A DNA stretch of 64,000 nt, taken from Apostichopus japonicus. Lineage: Eukaryota; Echinodermata; Holothuroidea; Aspidochirotida; Stichopodidae. Shown here piece by piece: positions 12,201 through 21,200 of this stretch. Where the stretch lies: positions 24,272,713 to 24,336,712 of the forward strand of contig NC_092574.1 of NCBI RefSeq assembly GCF_037975245.1. The letters are read 5' to 3'. The notes below the pieces were generated by a model. It was not told the DNA's origin. It saw only the letters and a list, made by a program, of their open reading frames with translations, and ran no database searches. The translations under genes were made by a program, and so were the position numbers. Every line of letters starts with the position of its first letter. Position 1 is the first letter of the stretch.

Positions 12201-15200
12201 TCTGCCTTGAACAAGATTCCTCGCATTTTTCGGAGCATTTGTGCGTTGTACTGGAAACACCTAACAAGATATATTCCATCTGACCAGGAAGACTGCAATG
12301 AGACAGTAAGACTGTTCTTACATTTTAGATCTGAGAGCCCATTGGGTACCTTCTGCTTCTTCGATTGTAGATAGATAGATAGAAACTTTATTGTCCATTT
12401 CAGAAAACAAAAAGCAGAAAATAATTTACTGTCGACAGTAAACATAAAACAGTAGTCAATACAAACAAAACCATACAATAAACAAGCTATTAGTGAACAA
12501 CTACTAGAATAAAACTAAATAAGCAGAACCAGAACAGTAACAGGGGCAGCACAGAGGGCTGCAAGTGACAGATCACACACTGTTGCCAGATCGCTTGCAC
12601 GCAAGTTAAACAAGTGTATTGCCTCAGGTAAGAAAGAATTAGGAACCTGGACGTTTTAGTATGGGCACCTGTCATCACGATAAGACTATGAAAAGGGTGT
12701 GTGTGATCATACATTATAAACATCGTTCGGAAGAATTAACTCGGAGAGCCCGAGGTCCTTTATAACATAATTTAAGAACTGAAATGCCATCCAATTTTTT
12801 TGAAACTTGCGTCTCTTCATGGTATGTGGATTAGTGAGAGTTAAATATTAATCATGAGCTTTTGAAAATGATAGTTTTGTCAAGATTTTGGAGATCTCAT
12901 TGTCCACTATCATTCATTAGTAGGAAATATTTGAATACATGCAAAGATAAAGCTTTGGCTTATAACAAAGAGGGCTTTCTGATTAACAACCGTACTCAAA
13001 CAACTAAGAAAAGCCTTGCTCCATTTGGCAGATATCCTAACTTTTCAGGAACTTGTTCATGACATTTATCTCTATCACATAGACTATTTAGGTTTGTGTC
13101 TCCTGGGTAGAGGGGTGGGCTGAGGAGGAGAAAGGGAGGGGGTGAGGGGGGGAGAGGTTCATGACACTTATCACTATTCCACAGAAAAATGATGATAGTT
13201 GTGTTTGCATCTCCTGTCAGGACCCTTGATATGCTAACTGCCACTTAATATCTGCTCTCTTTTACAGTATGCAGGAATAAATATTGGTCCAGTCCATAGA
13301 AAGGATGTCATGAAAGCGTCCGTTATGTTGGAACATGATAGCCAGTAAGTATTAAATCATCATTTGTTTTAAAGCATGCTATCTAACTACAGTAAGTAAG
13401 AATATTCCATTTGTGCTATAATAGATTCACTTATAGAAGCTGAAACCAGTAAGTATGAAAGTTTCATTTCTAGTGGAGCATACTAGGTAGTAAGTATGAA
13501 AGTTTCATTTCTAGTGGAACATACTAGGTAGTAAGTATGAAAGTTTCATTGCTAGTGGAACATACTAGGTAGTAAGTATGAAAGTTTCTTTTCTGGCGGA
13601 ACATACTAGATAGTAAGTATGAAAATTGCATCGCATTATATCATGGTAATGAGTTATTCTAAATCTTGACTCATTTTTGATATAACATGGTAATTAGTAA
13701 TCATGAAAGGTTAATAGTTTCAGAACATTGTCATTAATAGCAATAGGACTAAAACATGATAGCCAGTAATTGTGAAATCTCAACACTTCTGTCGGAGTAA
13801 GGTAGCATTGTATAAATATTGTTCCAGACTCCAGTCCGTAAAAAAGATAAATATGGAATGAAAGCATCAGTTTATGTTAGAGCACGGTAGCTGGCAAGTA
13901 TGAAAGCATCATGTTGTTATAGCAAGATTGAAGAAATCAAGCTGGAGAAGAAGAAAGATTTCCTGGAAGTGGAGCATTTGTATGCGTTCAAGAGTGTGAC
14001 ATCCAGTATGTGTCAAAATAAACAGTTCTTCCATTAAATACGTGATGATGAAAACAGGACCACAAATTGCTTAAAAAAATACAAGTCTGTGGTGTAAAGT
14101 GTTTAAGGTGGAATTAGTGATTTAAGGTAGAATTTGTGATTTAGGCAAAGTCATTATTGCCAATTGTGGAGTAAAAGAAACAAGATTTCCATCAACCGCC
14201 CCCCACCCCCCATCTCACTGCCTAACAGAAATAAACAAAGAAAAAGAAAAGACATTAACTCATAAATCTCTGAAAAGTTGCATATGCTTTAACGTAAGCT
14301 AGGTGTGACCTCCATAAATTTTCATAAGATTTGACGAAATCCAGGAAAATTCAATGTTTCCTGCCAAGGACTTGCTTCTCGGAAGACTTTTGTTTAGATT
14401 TTAAAGTGAAAGGTAAACGTCTTAAGGAGAAGTAGCTAACTCTTCATTTGCGGTAGTATTTGCTTAATATCTTTTGGTTTGCATTAGAAGAGGCTCATCC
14501 TTGTAGGTGTCACATTAGAGCTATTAAATGTTAGAAAAGCGATGTTAGATTGCCTTAATGCATAAACAAATCAAGCTGCATCGTTTGGCCACCATCTGTG
14601 GAGAGGAAAAAATATTGTGTTGCTATTCTTGAAAGATGTAAAGAGTTTATATTTAAGTAGGGCATGGTTGAAGAGGAATTAGGGAGAGAGTCCAATGAAA
14701 TGATTATTAGTCATTTTAATATCAAGGATGATAGTTTTGTTGGGAATTGGTGGTAAAATTGTTTGGAATACTTCATCTGATGCTTTATTTCTGCAGATGT
14801 TTAAATTATGATGACCAAGTGCAATGAATACCCGGTTTCCACTTATTCTTACACACTTTATGCATTGTTTCAAGCAAGGCATTGTTGTAACACCCATATC
14901 GCTTCGTTCCTGGGCCTTACAAGCGACTGTTTTTGTTTCGTAATATTAAAATTTATCAAACAAGTTTGCCCCATATTATCAGTTTCCACTCTTTTTACAC
15001 CAGTTATGCATTGTTCGAAACATTGTATGGTGGTTACTTTCTCACCCTATATGTGTTGTAATCAATAACAGCTAGCCCACTTAATCTGATAGTTATAACA
15101 ACTTCAGCTCAAGAGTACCATATTGGAAACTACCGATAATCTCAAACCCGCTGTGCACTGCTGGACTGAACATAATCTGAAACAACTTTACTGTCTGGTC

Positions 15201-18200
15201 TTAGTGCCGGATACCTTCCAAGACCCATAGTCTGTCAACCGACTCCCTGACTCTGAACAACTGATTTCTGTTCATAACTAACCAGTGCCACTTAGTTCAT
15301 ATGCAAATTTACTTCCCTGAGCTTTGGTTGTATTGCTGATACTGCATGTTGACTTCCCTCGACAGGATCTGACGTGAAATAAAACTGGTTAAATCTTGTG
15401 AAGTTGTGAGGAGAGGCTCACTGCCAGAATATTGACTTATTTTATCCATGTTACAGTGATCAGGTTGAGGCAGGTGGTATTCTCCCAGAATGGATGGTGA
15501 AAATGTTGGGTTTTGCAATTTTTGTCGTTTGCTATGAATGTGTTGAAAGTCAAGGCTAAGTCTTAAAGTTTGTTTCCCCCATTGAGGTAGAAAAATGTCT
15601 GATGTGTGACACTGATGCAACAAACCAACAAATCCATTTTATGGTGATACTTTTGTGTGTGTTAGTGACGTGGTACATCGAAGGCACACCCAACAATATC
15701 TGCCCCAAAATATGCTATGGAATCAGGTTTACATTTGGCAGCTGTGAGCTCTCAGAATAGTTTACTTTGAAAGCTTTTGATATATTTAATCATCATGTTG
15801 TCCTAGTGATTGATAGTAGCTAGAAGTAATATCTAGTTTTTAGCAAATTGTAAAGCTTTACACCACAAGGCTCAAAACGGTGAAGAGGGGGGGGGGGGGG
15901 GTTGAGATACATGTAGTCAGGATACTATATACTATGGGGGGATTTGGGGGCAGGTTTTGGGGGAAAGGTCAGATAGTCTGGTAATCTGTTTGAGGTAACT
16001 TTACCTGCTTTAATTTCCAAAGTTTACTTTTGCTAAGTTGTTATATGAGGCGAATAATTCCTTTCCCTTAACAACTGACATTGCATATACTCAAGCATAA
16101 GGTTCAACACAATACAACAGACTCGGTTTTCTAAGGGAAAAGTGAAAACTCTTTGTTACTTGCCCCTCCGTATTAATGTCCTCAGAAAATCGTTTGATCA
16201 AACAAAAACTCATAGAACATTTGAAGAAACTTTTAGTTCATGTATTTGTGGGCTTAATTTTTTGTTGTTGCTTGTTTGGGCAATGCTTGCGAAAAGATAC
16301 CTCTTCCAAGGAAAAGAAGGTATTTTGAGAATGATTGATTCATCCGTTTATCTGAGAAGCTCTTTGAAACGGCGCCTCAAGGAAAGCAGAACGTGCTATT
16401 AACGAGGGCCAATCAGCCATAGCGACTGCTACTACAGAGAAACAAGACACTGTTGAAATAGAGCAGATAGTCGAAGAATGATAAAAGGAGGCACGGGTTT
16501 ACTCAAAAGACATCATGTCATGTAGTTTGGTGCAATAATTCTAAAAGAAACTTTGTAAACGGTTCTAATGCCTCGGCAGATTACTGGGATGAATTTCTCG
16601 TAAATTAGGTTTGCAGATAGCCCAGTCGGTCTCCTTGGGCTTGATAAGTGCCATCTGTGAATGACATCCTGTTGATAACGAATGGATCAACGTAAAATTT
16701 TCTCTCTCCTCGTTAAAGCAGAAGTAGGAGCTAACTTTTCTGTTTTTCTATCACTTTTTTCCCCTTCTATATCACTGTTATTTCTAATGTAAGGAAACTC
16801 GTAAAAGTCAGAATAGGTGTCTGCTCAGCTGAACCGTATTTATTAAAAGTGACGATTCTTTGACTAAAGTTCCCCCCCCCCCCCCCAAATGAAACTGTCC
16901 TGCATCTTAACAACATTTCAATATGACGCACAGCATTATTCCCCATTTTTATTGATGTTTTTTTCTTTCATGTCTTGCAGGATGCAAAGAAAACCCACCA
17001 TTGTTTTTTTATTACAATTATAACAATATTTGTGTGACATTTATTTGTAAATTGTATTCTTTTGGGCAATATTGTATATTATTATTAATTTTAGAAATTG
17101 ATACAAATTCGCAGCACGGACATGTTTGTTTATTGACGTTTTAGATATGTTTTAGTCCGTATAAGGCATAATTGCACCTTAGTTAAAATTTAGTAACCAG
17201 CGACAAGTACATAAACCACAACGCAAAAGGGAAACAGGTAATTTCATAACGTTGATGTGACAGATTATATGCCCCACCCCCACTTATTCTTTTTCAAAAA
17301 TGTAAAAAGAGAGTTAAAATTTAAGACTTTTTTACTTCAGCAATGTAGCAAGCTCTACCCTCCTTTAAGAATGGTCAATAGACACCTCCTAATGGGATGG
17401 AAACCTCCCAAATATATCACCACTGATTTATCTCTCTTGACGGTTTGCTTTATCTCTGAGGAGTGGAAACGCCATCTTACCCGTGTTTGATACTCTCTCT
17501 TCTCCCAGGTACGCAGTCATCCTAGCTTTCGATGTCAAAGTCGAGAGGGACGCGCAGGAGATGGCGGATAAAGAGGGCATTAAGGTCTTCCAGGCTGACA
17601 TAATTTACCACCTCTTCGACAGTTTCACAAGATATCGAGAGGAGCTGAAAGCCAAGAGGCGGGATGAGTTTAAGCATATAGCTATCTTTCCTTGTAAGCT
17701 GAGAGTCATCCCACAGTTCATCTTCAATGCCAGGAATCCCATAGTGGTAGGGGTTCAGGTAGAGGCAGGCATCGTCAAAGAGGGAACTCCAATTATCGTT
17801 CCGAGTAAAGAGGTACGTGCACACGAGGAGGAGGGGGACGAAAGGGGGTGAGGGAGTTAGGAGGAGTTAGGATTGGTGCAGGAATATCCTGTTTGGTGTA
17901 TGTGGACAGTGTGATGGATATCTGGTTTGTTATTAGTAGCACCATGCAAAGTTGAATGTAGCTGGGTGTGGAGGGCCTGGGGGGGGGGAGGGAGTGGTGG
18001 GGGTTGGGTTAAGGTAAATGTGGGTGGATATCCATATGATTGAATGTAGTATGGATAAAGCTTTGTATATAAATGTATCGGTGAAAGTGTCTTGGTTTGG
18101 TTTAGGTCTGTAATTAGGGGTACATGGAGGGTATGGAGGGGGCGAGATGTGAGGATCATATGGACATGTAGGGTATGATTGGGTAACGGGTAGAATTGTG

Positions 18201-21200
18201 ACTAAAGGAATAGTTGCATGATGTTGTATGTATAAATGAAGCTGATGACAATGTGGTTATTAATATTCCAAATTTGGGAATGAGTTCATGTGAGATGATA
18301 AACTTGATTTAATGTTGAGAGAGAGAGATTGATAGACTGTAAAATATTATGCAGGAAGCCAAAAAAAGGATATAAGGTTCATCATACAACTATCTTTGAG
18401 CAAATAATGGCTTCTTATTACGAAAGCAAGTCACCAATCAATTTGTATATAATACACTGAATTTATTTTGCTGGATAAATTCAATTTTAAAGTTTGTTTT
18501 AATAAGTCTCTGCTGTGTTGTGTTCTCTTAAGAAAGTTGTTTTGAATGGTTGGATATAAAATCCTGATAACAAATTTCTCCAATGCAGGGTTTTGTTGAT
18601 AATCTTCAAATCACTCAAACTGCTCTGTATACTGGTGGCTTCAGTCCTGAAATTGCCAATGGATGCAAAACTAACTTTAATCAATTGTCAGGCTTTATAC
18701 AAATAATTTAATTTTATTTAATTTTTTTTTTTAAACTCTTTCCCCATTTTCTTGCAGAATTTGGAGATAGGTGTTGTAAGCAGCGTAGAAGCTAACCACA
18801 AACAAGTCGAGAGCGCTCGAAAAGGGCAAGAGGTTTGTGTCAAGATTGAGAATGTTGGCGGAGATGCCCCAAAGATGTACGGTAGACACTTCGACGCCAA
18901 CGACATGTTGGTCAGTAAGGTGAGTGAACAGGGAAAGCTTCCAGCTGGACGAGGAGAGATGAAAAATCTTGCTCCGTTTGGGAGATAAACTAAGCTTAAA
19001 GATCATGTCTGGGAGCTGCAATCGTGTAAATCTCTGATGGGATAAGTGACCAGTTAGGAACTGAAACCTTTTACATTTCCTTTTATTTTCATTTCCAAAG
19101 TTTCAAGGGTAGAATGTGGATATGTTTGTTTACGCTGAAACCGATGAAGCACATGTGGCTTGATGATTTTGTATTTAGACTTAGTTTAGTTTAGTTTTAG
19201 TTCAGTAGAAAAAAAGGATCAGGAGGGACACTCAAGTCCCCATCAATGACCCTATAGGAGAGAAAAAAAAAACTGAAGACACAAATACTCAGACCTGATT
19301 ACAATGCTTAAAGTGCTTGTCCAAAGCATTCTTAAACCCATTGACACTACTTGCAAGTACAACTTTCTCAGGCAAACCGTTCCACTCATTCATCCCCCTA
19401 TTAGAAAAAAAGTTATGCCGAATATTAATCCTGCTATGTGACTTTTGGAGTTTAAGATAATGACCTCTGGTACAACTACTATTAGCAAACATGAAAAAAA
19501 CATGAAAAAACATGAAAAAAAACATGAAAGAAAAACTTGATCAAGTCTTAAAGCTTTGAACATTAAATCTGTGATAACTCCCAACAAAAGACTCTTCTAA
19601 GTAGTCTGGATAAGTAGTTTATTAAAAGTTAATCTATCATATAGACTAGTGATGATGGACATGCCTGTGACTCCTTTCATTACCATCTCCTCTGTGTCTG
19701 CCACACGGTTGTGAGATGAAGTCATTATGGGATGGTGATTTCAGCATGGTCTTCGGTTGTGCATCATACCTCTCAAATGAACAATGTAATCGTAACTGTT
19801 GAGTTGACTCGACAATTTGAAACCTGTAAAGAGCACACCACGATGATAGGCAATCAATCAGAAGCTGGGTATGTGACATTGGTTAACACTTTCATTAAAA
19901 ATATAAGTAACACTTGTAGCTTTTGACAACTCTGTAAGTTGGGTCCACAGATTGATGCATATGGTGAACATTAATTATTTATATGACATGTGAATTATAC
20001 TGACATAAACTGAAACTTATTGTCTGCCAGGAAAAGTTAATTTGTGTTACAAAAAGAAAAGAAAGAAACACAGGTGGTGTTTTAGTCTGAGCAATACTGC
20101 AGTCTTTTTTTCAGCAGAAAAAAAACAGAAGGATTTGTCAGGTTTTAGTGTATTTGCCGGAAAATTTGAATCTATAGCAAAGAGCTGTTACTTTAACATT
20201 TCTTCTATGAATTGTTGTTTACCTTAAATCATTGACTGTGCTGTCAAAGTCTATTGTTACCTGTCTCGTATTTTTTGGCAAATGCTGTCGCTGCCACTTT
20301 CATTACTTTCTTTTTTTAATCCTACTCCAAAAGTCTTCTGGCTTGCAGTAATTTAATTCCTGTAATTTAGTGGCAGGAAGTCTTACATTCGGCACGTTTG
20401 CATCTTAAACGTCTGAATAAGAACCATGCTTGCAGTAAGTCTGGTGCTGCCAGGAGCTGTCGTCTACTGAAGTCATGATAAGCAGCTTCACACTGACTCA
20501 TGAAATCAGGAAATGTATTATTAATGGTCAGTTGCACAGTAATCACACGAGTCCATCGCCTGTTTGTTAGTTACAAGAGTGGTGATAGCATGTACTTTGT
20601 ATTTGTTGTGGTAGGATCATTTCAACCAAAGTAAAAATAGAGAATATTTGTAACCGACAAGGACAGATGTACGTTAATGAGACCAGGGCGGGAGTCAGAT
20701 ACTTTCATCAAGATTGATTTTCTGTTGATATATTAGCCGACGGCGCCCTATTGAATGGTACGGTACAGTTAGCTACTAAGCCGCAATGTATCCAGTATTA
20801 TGTGTTTTCTAAGAATGGGAAGGGAGCGAAAGGGGGGGGGGCATGATTTGGTGCACAAAAACAGTCCAAACATTGTAAAATGTTGAACTCATGTTGAGCA
20901 CATGTGATAGATGAAAATACAACATGGTATACCCTCACTCATATCTTAAAGCAAGGTACAACATTATAACCTTTCCCCCTCCCTCCCCCCATCACCCCTT
21001 TTTGTTTAGAGGTCACCATCATACTTTGTCACCGATCTCAGTATGTACATTACTTTCCCCGCAGACTGTTCTCTCCCCTCCACCGCCCCCTCCACTGCCC
21101 CCCTCCCCTCCCCCATCACCCCACCCCATCACCCCTTTCTGTTAAGAGGTCATACTTTGTCAACGATCTCAGTATGTACGTTACTTTCCGCGCAAACTGT

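Noticed and set aside
15889-16886. Homopolymer G/C runs as G-quadruplex control elements
   Set aside because: Isolated runs scattered through introns with no positional logic; they may also have unreliable length in the assembly.
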